Positions 45,769-54,275 of a stretch of 64,000 bases of DNA are shown piece by piece (within the stretch, counting starts at the first letter, position 1; every line of letters begins with the position of its first letter). The notes under the pieces are model-generated. The model was not told the DNA's origin. It made no database searches and saw nothing but the letters and a program-made list of their open reading frames with translations. Position numbers and translations under genes: made by a program. The DNA comes from Hyphomonadaceae bacterium (GTDB lineage: Bacteria > Pseudomonadota > Alphaproteobacteria > Caulobacterales > Hyphomonadaceae): assembly GCA_022844475.1 (NCBI GenBank), contig JALHLR010000007.1:4451-68450 (forward strand), read 5' to 3'.

Positions 45769-45893
45769 GGCGACCAACCTCGGCCGCGCGACAGGCGAAA
45801 ACAAGACCGGCTCAAGGAATTTTCGCCCTGTTTTCATGAACATCGGTTCAGCCCTATGCTTTTTCGAAACGCTTTGCAGGGAGACCTAACGCG

Positions 45894-46298
45894 ATGGGCC
45901 CAAAGCAGTTTCATGATGTGGTGATGAGCTTGCCGCACACGGAACTCTCGACCTCCTATGGCCACCCCGCCTACAAGGCTTTTGGAAAATTCCTGACGCG
46001 CTTGCGCTGCGAGGACGACAGCGTGGTGCTGGGGCAGGTCTCTTTTGACGAACGCGAGATGCTCTGCGCGGCCGATCCGGAGACATTCCACTTCACCGAT
46101 CATTACCGGAATTACCCGATGGTTCTCGCGCGGCTGAAACACCTCGATGCGAAGACGCTGCGCGGGTATCTGGACAGGCAATGGCGCCATAATGCGCCCA
46201 AGAAATGGCTCAAGGCTTGGGACGAGGGGGCGGCGCTGCCTGCAAAATTGCCCAGGCCCGCTCGCCGTGGAACAGGTTCGAGGAAGAAGACGCGATGA
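45894..46298 (+). CDS. MmcQ/YjbR family protein
   Basis: A 134-aa protein of the MmcQ/YjbR fold (double-wing DNA-binding-like). The pattern FHDVVMSLPHTELSTSYGHPAYK and the C-terminal LRGYLDRQWRHNAPKKW block are typical. The exact role is unknown. It overlaps the next small gene by four bases (ATGA). Confidence 0.88.
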   Translation: MGPKQFHDVVMSLPHTELSTSYGHPAYKAFGKFLTRLRCEDDSVVLGQVSFDEREMLCAADPETFHFTDHYRNYPMVLARLKHLDAKTLRGYLDRQWRHNAPKKWLKAWDEGAALPAKLPRPARRGTGSRKKTR

Positions 46299-46594
46299 AG
46301 ACGTTGCTGATCCTGCTGCTTGCCGCCGCTCTGGCGGCCGGCGGTTATCTCACCCGGCCGGATGAGAAGGCGCACGAGGCGAATGCCGAGACGCAGCTTT
46401 CCTCGACGCGCGGTGGCTTCGATATCGGCGAGCTGATTGCCGACAAGGTGTTCGGCGCAAGCACCAGGGACAGCCGCAAGTTCGAGGATCTCTTCGTCGC
46501 AACGAAGTACACCGTGAAGGCCGACAACGCGGTGATCATGGAATGCCTCGGTCTCTATGCTCAGTTCCTCTGCTCGCAGCCCGAGAAGAAATAG
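46295..46594 (+). CDS. small membrane-anchored protein, paralogue 1
   Basis: A 99-aa protein with a signal-anchor helix and then a short domain. Residues FEDLFVATKYTV ... MECLGLYAQFLC near the C-terminus match the next gene closely. Two conserved Cys could form a disulfide outside the membrane. Function unknown. It is coupled to the YjbR gene by an ATGA overlap. Confidence 0.7.
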   Translation: MKTLLILLLAAALAAGGYLTRPDEKAHEANAETQLSSTRGGFDIGELIADKVFGASTRDSRKFEDLFVATKYTVKADNAVIMECLGLYAQFLCSQPEKK

Positions 46595-46649
46595 GCCATA
46601 AGGACTGGCGCGGGGCGCTTGTGGCAAAGGGGGCCGGAGCGGGATTGCA

Positions 46650-46940
46650 ATGCGTGGTTTTCTGGTTCTGCTGGTCCTCGCCGGACTTGTCGGCGCAGGC
46701 GGCTGGTACACGCGGCCAAGCCACGGACTTCATCGTGGCGTGGCGAGTTCGCTGATGGCTGAGGGACGCGTTGCGCGCCCGGAACAGGCGCCGGGCGCAT
46801 GGGCATTCGACGATTTCTTCGTTGCAACACACTCGACCATGACGTCAGACGATCGTGAGGTGCTCGAATGCTGGGGCTTCTTCACCCGCTTTCTCTGCAC
46901 GGGCGCAACCCCGCGGGCGGACGCCACGATTGCGGGCTGA
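46650..46940 (+). CDS. small membrane-anchored protein, paralogue 2
   Basis: A 96-aa protein with the same layout as the previous gene: N-terminal hydrophobic helix followed by YTRP, then FDDFFVATHSTM ... LECWGFFTRFLC. The two genes are a tandem duplication that has diverged strongly. Function unknown. Confidence 0.68.
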   Translation: MRGFLVLLVLAGLVGAGGWYTRPSHGLHRGVASSLMAEGRVARPEQAPGAWAFDDFFVATHSTMTSDDREVLECWGFFTRFLCTGATPRADATIAG

Positions 46941-46951
46941 GATCATCGAGG

Positions 46952-47238
46952 ATGCGCGATGGCAAGGCGATGTCCTGCGGTGGCGGCGATGTTCTCGCCA
47001 CGCTCATCGGCCTTTGCATCCAGCTCAAGCCTACGCTGGAGGACATGCGCGCCGGCGTCGAGGAGGGGCTGAGCGCCTATGCGGCCGACAACCTGAAGGC
47101 AGGACAGGCGATGCCGGAAGTGAGCGGTGTCGGATCGCGTGACGGGCGGTCGCGGTCTCGCATTCGGCATGCGTGGGCCAGAAGACCTTTTCCTGTGCCG
47201 GCGGGTTCAAGGTGACGATCTGCCAGCAACCCGACTGA
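46952..47238 (+). pseudogene. possible frameshifted third small gene
   Basis: A frame starting MRDGKAMSCGGGDV looks coding up to about position 47135 and then turns Arg-rich. The neighbouring frame is open from 47143 to a TGA at 47236-47238 and reads as a Cys-rich, plausible tail (HSACVGQKTFSCAGGFK). A one-base shift near 47140 would join them into a roughly 95-aa protein. It is either a decayed gene or a sequencing error. It is followed by a terminator. Confidence 0.4.
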
Positions 47239-47256
47239 AGGCCTCTGCGGAATGAA

Positions 47257-47296
47257 AAAAGCCGGCCCCTGACATCTAAGTCGGGAGCCGGCCTTT
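47257..47296. terminator. bidirectional terminator between small genes and csp
   Basis: Arms built on GCCGGC (47261-47266 and 47287-47292) extend inward through CCC/GGG and GAC/GTC with small bulges. On the minus strand it ends in TTTTTT, so it mainly serves the cold-shock gene; on the plus strand it has TTT. Confidence 0.85.
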
Positions 47297-47360
47297 CTCG
47301 TTCCTGTCAGCGGCGCGGCTGCACGCGCTCGCCATCAGGACAGCCATTTGGCGACAGGGT

Positions 47361-47570
47361 TTAGCTGACGCGCAGGTTCACGGCCGACATTTTGCCGGAG
47401 CGCTTGTCGGCTTGTTCTTCGAACGACACTTTCTGGCCGTCGACGAGGCCACGAAGGCCGGCAGCTTCCACGGCGCTGATGTGGACGAAAACGTCCTTCG
47501 CGCCGTTATCCGGCTGGATGAAGCCGTAGCCTTTGGTGGTGTTGAACCATTTAACAGTTCCGGTCGCCAT
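47361..47570 (-). CDS. cold-shock domain protein
   Basis: A 69-aa single cold-shock domain. RNA-binding motifs KGYGFIQP (RNP1) and VFVHIS (RNP2) are intact, with the KWFN start typical of CspA. It acts as an RNA chaperone. AGGAAG precedes the ATG. The promoter at 47724 gives a long leader. Confidence 0.97.
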   Translation of the reverse strand: MATGTVKWFNTTKGYGFIQPDNGAKDVFVHISAVEAAGLRGLVDGQKVSFEEQADKRSGKMSAVNLRVS

Positions 47571-47872
47571 TTCTGGGTCTTCCTTGCAAACAAACGTGAC
47601 GACGTCCGCGCGTACGCGGTCCGCCCTTGGATCATCAAGCGTGGGTGGATGTCGTCAGCAGGCGCCGGTAGCCAATTACGGTGCGGCGTCGGGCCAAGTC
47701 GTCGGCCGAAACTCGATGGCGGGCTTATAGCGCATCTGGGCGCGCTTGGCAAAAGCGTTCGGCGCCGGTCAGTTTGCCTTGATTATTGGCCCCTGCGGGC
47801 GCATTTCATACATGTCGTTCTTTGAAAGCGCAGGCGCATGTCTGCACGGAGGGCGCCCACAAGGAGGCCCCG
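47571..47872. other. 302-base divergent gap holding the csp leader
   Basis: The left half is the untranslated leader of the cold-shock gene on the minus strand. The right half leads to the plus-strand gene at 47873; TTGATT at 47779-47784 might be part of its promoter, but I cannot set a -10 box. No other gene is supported. Confidence 0.5.
47724..47752 (-). promoter_or_regulatory. csp promoter
   Basis: On the minus strand TTGCCA and TATAAG are separated by exactly 17 bases. A start about 145 bases before the ATG follows, which would give the long structured 5' leader that cold-shock genes often use for temperature control. Confidence 0.65.
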
Positions 47873-48151
47873 GTGTCCATCGAAGACAGAATTCCCCAGC
47901 TGACGGACAAGGAGCTGGAGAACCTCCACGACAATGCCGACCGGATTTCGAAGGGCGCCGCCTCGAAGCAGCAGGGCGAAGCCGCCCGTCTCCTGCCGAT
48001 CATCGCCAACGCGCTCGTCGAGCGGAAGAAGACGCGCGCGAGCGAAGCCGCCGAGAAGAAAGTGACGCGCCAGAAGGACATGGCCGACGCCCGCGCCAAG
48101 AAGGCTGCGCAGCGCAAGGCCGCGAAGGCTGAAGAGGCCTCCGCCGAGTAG
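47873..48151 (+). CDS. small Lys/Ala-rich conserved-type protein
   Basis: A 92-aa protein. The first half is an acidic helical segment (LTDKELENLHDNADRI); the second half is a Lys/Ala/Arg-rich tail like that of histone-H1-type proteins. The GTG start has AAGGAGG five bases ahead. No enzymatic motif. Nucleic-acid binding by the tail is plausible but inferred. Confidence 0.7.
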   Translation: MSIEDRIPQLTDKELENLHDNADRISKGAASKQQGEAARLLPIIANALVERKKTRASEAAEKKVTRQKDMADARAKKAAQRKAAKAEEASAE

Positions 48152-48176
48152 GGCGCGCACCAGAGTTCAAAACAAG

Positions 48177-48205
48177 AAAGGCCGGCTCGCATGAGCCGGC
48201 CTTTT
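48177..48205. terminator. bidirectional intrinsic terminator
   Basis: AAAGGCCGGCTC-gcat-GAGCCGGCCTTT is a perfect 12-bp stem with T-runs on both strands. It serves the plus-strand gene at 47873 and the convergent ftsK. Confidence 0.92.
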
Positions 48206-48242
48206 CTGTTCGAAGCCGCTCTGTTCGAAGCCGCGAATGTGC

Positions 48243-50834
48243 TCAGGCCGCGTCGTCGTCGCGGTCAGCGCCGCGGCCCGCGTCACGCGACAGGATCTGG
48301 CGCTTGCCCGCATGGTCTGCGGCGGAGATGACGCCTTCGCGCTCCATCCGCTCGATCATCGAGGCTGCGCGGTTGTAGCCGATGCGCAGGACACGCTGCA
48401 CGTAGGAGGTGGTGGGACGCTTGTCGCGCACCACGGCCGCCACCGCCTCGCGGTACATGTCCTCTTCCGGATCCCCCGACGATGTGCCGAAAGCTGCGTC
48501 AGCAACTGAGGACTCTTCCTCCACCGGATCGGTGATGCCTTCGACATATTGTGGCGTGCCCTGGTCCTTGAGCCAGTTCACCACGCGCTCGACTTCCTCG
48601 TCCTTCACGAACGGGCCGTGCACGCGGGAGATCTTGCCGCCCGACTGCATCCACAGCAGGTCGCCCATGCCGAGCAGCTGCTCGGCCCCCTGTTCACCGA
48701 GAATCGTCCGGGAATCGATCTTGGTCGTGACCATGTAGGAGATGCGGGTCGGGAAGTTCGCCTTGATCGTGCCGGTGATGACATCGACCGATGGACGCTG
48801 CGTGGCGGTGATCAGGTGGATGCCCGCCGCGCGCGCCATCTGGGCGATACGCTGGACGGCGCCTTCGATGTCCTTGCCCGCGACCAGCATCAGGTCGGCC
48901 ATTTCATCGATGATCACGACGATATGCGGCATGGGCTCGGGCTTCATCGCCTCGTTTTCCCAGATCGCTTCGCCGGTTTCCTTGTTCCAGCCGGTCTGCA
49001 CCTGGCGTGTGAGATGCTCGCCCCTGGCTGCGGCTTCCTCGGCCTTCTGGTTGAAGCCGGCAAGGTTGCGCACGCCCATCTTGGACATGATCTCGTAGCG
49101 GCTCTCCATCTCGCGCACGACCCATTTAAGGGCGAGCACGGCCTTCTGCGGATCGGTCACCACCGGCGCCAGAAGATGCGGGATGCCCTCGTATATCGAC
49201 AGTTCGAGCATCTTCGGGTCGATCATGATGAAGCGGCACTTCTCGGGCGGCAGCTTGAACATCAGCGACAGGATCATCGCGTTGATGCCCACCGACTTGC
49301 CCGAACCGGTGGTGCCGGCGATGAGCAGGTGAGGCATCTTGCCGAGATCGCCGATCTGCGGCTGCCCCTCGATGCTCTCGCCCAGTGCGAGTGGGAGGGC
49401 CATTCGCGCGCGCGTGAACTCGTTCGAGCTCAGCAGGTCGCGGAGATAGACCGTCTCGCGGTTCGGGTTGGGCAATTCGATGCCGATGGCGTTGCGGCCC
49501 GGAATGACCGCGACACGCGCAGAGGTCGCCGACATCGCGCGCGCGATGTCTTCGGCCAGCGCGATGACCTTGGAGGAGCGCACGCCGGCGGCGGGTTCAA
49601 GCTCGAACAGGGTGACAACCGGGCCAGGCCGCACTTCCGTGATGCGGCCCTTGATGCCGAATTCGTTGAGCACGCCGGCCAGGCGATCGGCCATGTCCAG
49701 AAGGCGGGCCTCGTCGACGTCCGAACGGCGCGGCGGGGGAATGTCGAGCAGCTCGATCGGCGGCACCGCCGTGTTCGGATCGCGCACGCGTGTGGCCTGC
49801 GGCGCGCGGGGGGTGGACTGCTGCTGCGCGGGCTGCTGGGCCGGCGCTGCTGCCTGTGCCGGCTGCATTGTCTGCGCAGGCTGCTGAGGGCGCGAGATGG
49901 TGCGCGGCGGAACGGCAGATGCCGCCGGCGCCTCGGCCGGCACGGGGCGGCCTTCGAGCACGCGCGGAACGATCGGACGCTGGCGCGCCTGCGTCTCGGA
50001 GTTCTCGACGGCGTTGAAGAAGCCTCGCTCGCCATCCTCGAAACCGTCTTCCTCGGTGTAGACGATCGGCTCGATCACTTCGCGAGGCTTGTGGCCCAGC
50101 AGGCGCATGACGCCCTGCACCAGGCCGCCTGCAGCGACCGGGCGTGAGGAGAGGGCGGGTACGCCCGCGACGGCGAGCTGAGGGTCCATCTCGCGCTCGG
50201 GCTTGGAGGTGAGCGCACGCCAGAGCGAAGTCGCGTCGCTTGCGCCCATCCCCATCGCCATCGCAGCGAACAGAATCGTGCAGAGGCCGGCGAGGGCGGA
50301 GGCCCAGACCTGCGCTTCAGGTATCTTGAGTGCTGCGAAAGGCGTCGAGATGATCACGAGCATCACTTCGCCGACCACGCCGCCAAGACCGGCCGACATG
50401 TCCCACGATTTCGGGATCGGCCATTCGGCAAGGCAGCACGCTGCGAACAGGATGGCGGCAAGCCCCCACATCCAGGCGGCCGGATCCTGCTGGCCGATGG
50501 CGAAGGCGCGACGCACGCCGCCGATCATCAGGCCAAAGCCGAGCAGGATGGCGGTCCAGCCAAAACCTTGCATCAGCACGTCGCCAAGGGCTGCGCCGAC
50601 ATGACCGAACATGTTCTCCGGGCCAGCCTCGCTCACCAGTCCGGTCGCGGCGTCGCGCACGCGGGCGACAGCCATGTTGAAACTCGGGTCGCCTGCCGAA
50701 TAGGACGAACAGGCCCCGCAGATGACCACGCCGGCCGAGAAGGCCGCCAGCCCCGAGAGGAACCGGCTGAACGCGCTTGAGCCCCGCGCGTCGCCGCCGT
50801 GGTCTTCGGAATGCGGCGCACGCGGTTGCGGCAT
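48243..50834 (-). CDS. ftsK: DNA translocase FtsK
   Basis: Divisome-linked DNA pump that clears the chromosome terminus. The 863-aa protein has four N-terminal transmembrane helices, a Pro/Gln/Ala-rich linker (about residues 290-350), the motor domain with Walker A GTTGSGKSVG and Walker B VVIIDEMADLM, and a C-terminal winged-helix gamma domain (SYVQRVLRIGYNRAASMIERME) for KOPS reading. ATG preceded by GAGGACGAAGG. Confidence 0.97.
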   Translation of the reverse strand: MPQPRAPHSEDHGGDARGSSAFSRFLSGLAAFSAGVVICGACSSYSAGDPSFNMAVARVRDAATGLVSEAGPENMFGHVGAALGDVLMQGFGWTAILLGFGLMIGGVRRAFAIGQQDPAAWMWGLAAILFAACCLAEWPIPKSWDMSAGLGGVVGEVMLVIISTPFAALKIPEAQVWASALAGLCTILFAAMAMGMGASDATSLWRALTSKPEREMDPQLAVAGVPALSSRPVAAGGLVQGVMRLLGHKPREVIEPIVYTEEDGFEDGERGFFNAVENSETQARQRPIVPRVLEGRPVPAEAPAASAVPPRTISRPQQPAQTMQPAQAAAPAQQPAQQQSTPRAPQATRVRDPNTAVPPIELLDIPPPRRSDVDEARLLDMADRLAGVLNEFGIKGRITEVRPGPVVTLFELEPAAGVRSSKVIALAEDIARAMSATSARVAVIPGRNAIGIELPNPNRETVYLRDLLSSNEFTRARMALPLALGESIEGQPQIGDLGKMPHLLIAGTTGSGKSVGINAMILSLMFKLPPEKCRFIMIDPKMLELSIYEGIPHLLAPVVTDPQKAVLALKWVVREMESRYEIMSKMGVRNLAGFNQKAEEAAARGEHLTRQVQTGWNKETGEAIWENEAMKPEPMPHIVVIIDEMADLMLVAGKDIEGAVQRIAQMARAAGIHLITATQRPSVDVITGTIKANFPTRISYMVTTKIDSRTILGEQGAEQLLGMGDLLWMQSGGKISRVHGPFVKDEEVERVVNWLKDQGTPQYVEGITDPVEEESSVADAAFGTSSGDPEEDMYREAVAAVVRDKRPTTSYVQRVLRIGYNRAASMIERMEREGVISAADHAGKRQILSRDAGRGADRDDDAA

Positions 50835-50983
50835 GCCTTCGTCCTCACTGGAACAAGGTTAAATCAGCACGGCGACACTGGGGCGGCGGGGCTTAACGGG
50901 GCGCTACCAAAGCTGCCCCCAGGCAGCAGTTATGCGGGAAAATATCGTTACGGCCCCGTTGTTGTTTCGGGGTTGTTTCGGGC

Positions 50984-51023
50984 AAAAAAAGGGTCCCGGA
51001 CGCACAGACGCACATCCGGGACC
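50984..51023 (-). terminator. minus-strand terminator before ftsK with no known transcript
   Basis: TCCGGGACC and GGTCCCGGA form a 9-bp GC-rich stem with a 14-base loop, followed on the minus strand by seven T. It is placed to stop a leftward transcript arising between here and amtB, so it implies a small RNA or an attenuated ftsK leader. Confidence 0.75.
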
Positions 51024-51110
51024 AACCCCATGATCCGGCCTTTCGACCGTCCATGCGATCCCTCTAACGCCATTTGGCGCAGCCACACGCCGGGCGCCCG
51101 GTTTATGGTG

Positions 51111-51133
51111 CAGTGCAAGAAAATCTTGCACTG
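51111..51133. promoter_or_regulatory. NtrC-like palindrome upstream of amtB
   Basis: CAGTGCAAGA-aaa-TCTTGCACTG is a perfect 10-bp inverted repeat. Its core, TGCA-N9-TGCA, has the spacing of NtrC enhancer sites (TGCACYA-N3-TGGTGCA). It lies about 195 bases before amtB. I found only a poor sigma-54 promoter match (around 51274-51290). Confidence 0.5.
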
Positions 51134-51326
51134 AAGGGCAGCGAGTGACCGACGCGGCGCCCAATTTTTGTGCAATCGACGTTGAGTCCGGAGGCGCGTC
51201 GTGCGGGCCGCTTGTCCGCAAGTCACGCCCCACCCCCTATCACAGATGCATCCTCCCGGGGGTCTCGCGGGTCCGTGGGGGTGCGTTTGTATGCGCCGGT
51301 TGCGTTGCCAACCTCAGGGGAGTCAA

Positions 51327-52895
51327 ATGTTTAACAAGATCAGTCGACTGGATCGACTTTCGCTTTGGGGGGCCGGCGTCAAGGCCGGACTGGCGGCCAT
51401 GGCCGCCGCAGTTATGTTTTCGACGCTGAGCCCGGCTTCGGCGCAGCAGCCGGCGGAAGCCCCGCCGGCCGCGGAAGCGCCCGCGGCAGCACCGGTCGAT
51501 CCGACCGCCGCAGCGCCTGAGGCTGCGGTTGCCGAAGAGCCGGCCGCCGCCGAAGAAGCCGCACCCGTCGAGCTTACCGTCGACAAGGGCGACACGGCCT
51601 GGATGCTCGTTTCGACCGTCCTCGTCCTCCTCATGATCATCCCGGGCCTTGCCCTGTTCTATGGCGGTCTCGTTCGCTCCAAGAACATGATCTCGCTGCT
51701 CAGCCAGGTCCTGATCGTGACCGCGATCGGGATGATCGCCTGGGTCGGCTGGGGCTATTCGATGGCCTTCACCGATGGCGGGAGTCTCAACCAGTTTGTT
51801 GGCGGCTTCTCGAAGGTCGGCCTTGCGGGCGTCGATACGTCCACACTGGTCGAAACCTTCTCGGTCGGCGTCGCCATCCCCGAGATCGTCTTCGTTGCCT
51901 TCCAGATGACCTTTGCGTGCATAACCACCGCCCTCGTGCTCGGCGGCGTTGCTGAACGTGCGAAATTCTGGGGCGTCGTGCTCTTCGCGGTCCTCTGGCC
52001 GATCGTCGTCTACTACCCGATGGCCCACATGGTCTGGTGGTGGGGCGGCCCGATCATGGCGTCCGATCCTGCGAACGCTGAAGCGCTCGCGGCCGGCGCC
52101 GGCCTGATCTGGTCCTTCGGCGCACTCGACTTCGCCGGCGGCACCGTCGTTCACATCAACTCGGGTATCGCGGCCCTCGTCGGCGCGCTGATCCTCGGCA
52201 AACGCAAGTCCTACAAGTCTGAACCGATCCGTCCGCACAACCTGACCTTCACGCTGATCGGCACCGGTCTTCTGTGGGTTGGCTGGGTTGGCTTCAACGC
52301 TGGTTCGAACCTCGAATCGAACGCCTATGCCGGTCTTGCGCTGATCAACACCTTCGTCGCGACAGCTGCTGGCGCTCTCTCCTGGGCTCTTGCCGAAGCC
52401 GTGATCAAGAAGAAGCCGAGCCTGCTCGGCATGGCGTCCGGCGCAGTTGCGGGTCTTGTCGCAATCACGCCCGCCGCCGGCTTCTCCGGCCCGGTCGGCG
52501 CGATCGTGCTCGGCCTGGTCGTAGGCCCGATCTGTCTGTTCGCCTGCTCGGGTCTCAAGAACATGCTGGGCTATGATGACTCGCTCGACGTGTTCGGCAT
52601 CCACGGCGTGGGCGGCATCGTCGGCGCAATCGGCACCGGCATTGTTGTCGCCCCGCAACTGGGCGGCGCGGGTATCGTCGACTACGCCAATGGCGGCGTC
52701 GCGATCTACTCAGACTATGTCACGCAGGTGATCGCACAGCTGAAAGGCGTCGGCGTCACCATCGTGTGGTCCGGCATCGGCTCGGCCATTGTCTGGTTCA
52801 TCGTCAAGCTGGTCACCGGCGGCCGCGTGAAGGAAGAGATCGAGGAAGAAGGCCTCGATCTCAACGAACACGGTGAATCGGCCTACCACACCTAG
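51327..52895 (+). CDS. amtB: ammonium transporter AmtB
   Basis: Ammonium channel of the inner membrane. The 522-aa protein is longer than usual because an Ala/Pro/Glu-rich segment (about residues 40-85) follows the signal peptide. Eleven helices carry the twin-His motifs around HMVWWW, VVHINSG and FGIHGVGG. The C-terminal tail contacts GlnK in other bacteria; no glnK is adjacent. GGGGAG precedes the ATG. Confidence 0.96.
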   Translation: MFNKISRLDRLSLWGAGVKAGLAAMAAAVMFSTLSPASAQQPAEAPPAAEAPAAAPVDPTAAAPEAAVAEEPAAAEEAAPVELTVDKGDTAWMLVSTVLVLLMIIPGLALFYGGLVRSKNMISLLSQVLIVTAIGMIAWVGWGYSMAFTDGGSLNQFVGGFSKVGLAGVDTSTLVETFSVGVAIPEIVFVAFQMTFACITTALVLGGVAERAKFWGVVLFAVLWPIVVYYPMAHMVWWWGGPIMASDPANAEALAAGAGLIWSFGALDFAGGTVVHINSGIAALVGALILGKRKSYKSEPIRPHNLTFTLIGTGLLWVGWVGFNAGSNLESNAYAGLALINTFVATAAGALSWALAEAVIKKKPSLLGMASGAVAGLVAITPAAGFSGPVGAIVLGLVVGPICLFACSGLKNMLGYDDSLDVFGIHGVGGIVGAIGTGIVVAPQLGGAGIVDYANGGVAIYSDYVTQVIAQLKGVGVTIVWSGIGSAIVWFIVKLVTGGRVKEEIEEEGLDLNEHGESAYHT

Positions 52896-52968
52896 GGCAC
52901 GGAAAACTCTCCCCTGGCTACCGGCCGCTGCCGGCGCGGCGGCCGGGGAAGGGGTGGAGATGAGAGGA

Positions 52969-53002
52969 GGGGTGCGGTCATTCGACCGCGCCCCTTTTTC
53001 TT
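52969..53002 (+). terminator. intrinsic terminator after amtB
   Basis: GGGGTGCGGTC-attc-GACCGCGCCCC is an 11-bp stem with one wobble pair, followed by TTTTTCTTT. It ends 29 bases before the next start codon. Confidence 0.88.
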
Positions 53003-53030
53003 TGCGGCCCGGCGGGTCTATGTCTCTGAG

Positions 53031-54239
53031 ATGACCGAACCCGCAAAAGTCCATGCCTGCGACGTCGCCATTGCCGGCGGAGGTCCCGTCGGACTGACGC
53101 TTGCGCTCGCCCTCGCACGGAAGGGCTTCGACGTGGTGGTCGCGGATGCTGCGCCACCGCCGGGCGGGGGCACGGCGGATGCCCGCGCATGGTTCATCGC
53201 CTATGGCTGCTGGCGGATCTTTCGCGCCCTCGGTCTCGAGACTGAAGTACTGGCAGGCGCCGAGCCGGTCACGCAGGTTGAGGCGGAAGGCCGCGTCGGC
53301 GCCATCTCCTTCATCGCCGAGGACAGTGGCGAGCCGGTGCTCGGCTACATGGTCGAAGCGGGCGCGCTGGCGGCGGCGCTGCATACCGCCGTGGCCGCGG
53401 AAAAGCGCGTCACGCTTCTCTCGCGCACCCGCATCGAAAGCGTGACGTTTGGCGATCCCCGCGCCGTGCTGAAACTTGCCGATGGCGAGATTCATGCGCC
53501 GCTCGTCGTCGGCTGCGATGGCGCGCGCTCCATCGTGCGCCGCCAGGCCGGGCTTCGCTTCGAGGGGCACGACTATGACGCCGCCGCCGTCTCGACCACG
53601 GTCAGACTCGCAAGGCCGCACAATGGCCTCGCGCGGCAGGTCTTCCTGCCCAACGGACCCATGGCGGTGCTGCCGCTGCAGGGGGACCGCGCCAATCTGA
53701 TCTGGACCGAGAAGGCGGCGGTCGCATCAGCTCTCGTCGATCTCGACGCAAGCGGGTTCGAACGCGAGCTTGCCAAGCGCGCCGGAGACTTCGTTCCGGG
53801 CGCGACGCTTGACGGACCGCGCGTCAGCTTTCCCATCGGCCTCTACATCGCCGAACGTTTCGAAGGCCCACGCGTCGCACTGGCAGGCGATGCAGCTCAT
53901 GTCATTCACCCGCTGGCCGGGCAGGGCCTCAATCTCGGCCTCAAGGATGTTGCCGCGCTGGTCGATGTGATCTCCGGCGCCGCCCGTGCCGGTCTCGACA
54001 TCGGCGCAGAGGGCGCGCTGGCGCCCTACACGCGCTGGCGGCGGGGCGATGTGGTTGCCACGGCCGCCGCCATGGAAGGTTTCGCGCGCACGTTCACATC
54101 AGCCCTTCCGATCCGCCTGGCTGCTGGCGCGGCCATGGCGCTTGCGGGCGCAATCCCGCCCGCCCGCAAATTGTTCGCACGCGAGGCCGGCGGCGATCTC
54201 GGCGAGCTGCCTAGCCTGATGCAGGCCGCATCCCGTTAA
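53031..54239 (+). CDS. UbiH/UbiF/Coq6-family FAD monooxygenase
   Basis: A 402-aa flavoprotein. FAD loop VAIAGGGPVGLTLALAL, the DG motif VGCDGARSIVRR and the GD motif LAGDAAHVIHPLAGQGLNLGLKD define the ubiquinone-hydroxylase group. It probably hydroxylates a ring carbon of the ubiquinone precursor; which position cannot be told from sequence alone. Confidence 0.92.
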   Translation: MTEPAKVHACDVAIAGGGPVGLTLALALARKGFDVVVADAAPPPGGGTADARAWFIAYGCWRIFRALGLETEVLAGAEPVTQVEAEGRVGAISFIAEDSGEPVLGYMVEAGALAAALHTAVAAEKRVTLLSRTRIESVTFGDPRAVLKLADGEIHAPLVVGCDGARSIVRRQAGLRFEGHDYDAAAVSTTVRLARPHNGLARQVFLPNGPMAVLPLQGDRANLIWTEKAAVASALVDLDASGFERELAKRAGDFVPGATLDGPRVSFPIGLYIAERFEGPRVALAGDAAHVIHPLAGQGLNLGLKDVAALVDVISGAARAGLDIGAEGALAPYTRWRRGDVVATAAAMEGFARTFTSALPIRLAAGAAMALAGAIPPARKLFAREAGGDLGELPSLMQAASR

Positions 54240-54275
54240 TCGTCTGGTCAGCAGGGCGCCTACAGGGTCGCCACA

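Larger units (their letters stand above)
50835..51326. other. 492-base gap between ftsK and amtB
   Basis: The gap holds a minus-strand terminator (50984-51023), two copies of GTTGTTTCGGG next to it, a 23-base palindrome (51111-51133) and the amtB leader. Short frames exist on both strands; one of 27 codons on the minus strand overlaps the terminator stem. I see no sure gene. No ribosome binding site supports the longer frames. Confidence 0.55.

Noticed and set aside
48549-50147. 532-codon plus-strand frame opposite ftsK
   Set aside because: Shadow; Arg/His/Asp-rich without domains.
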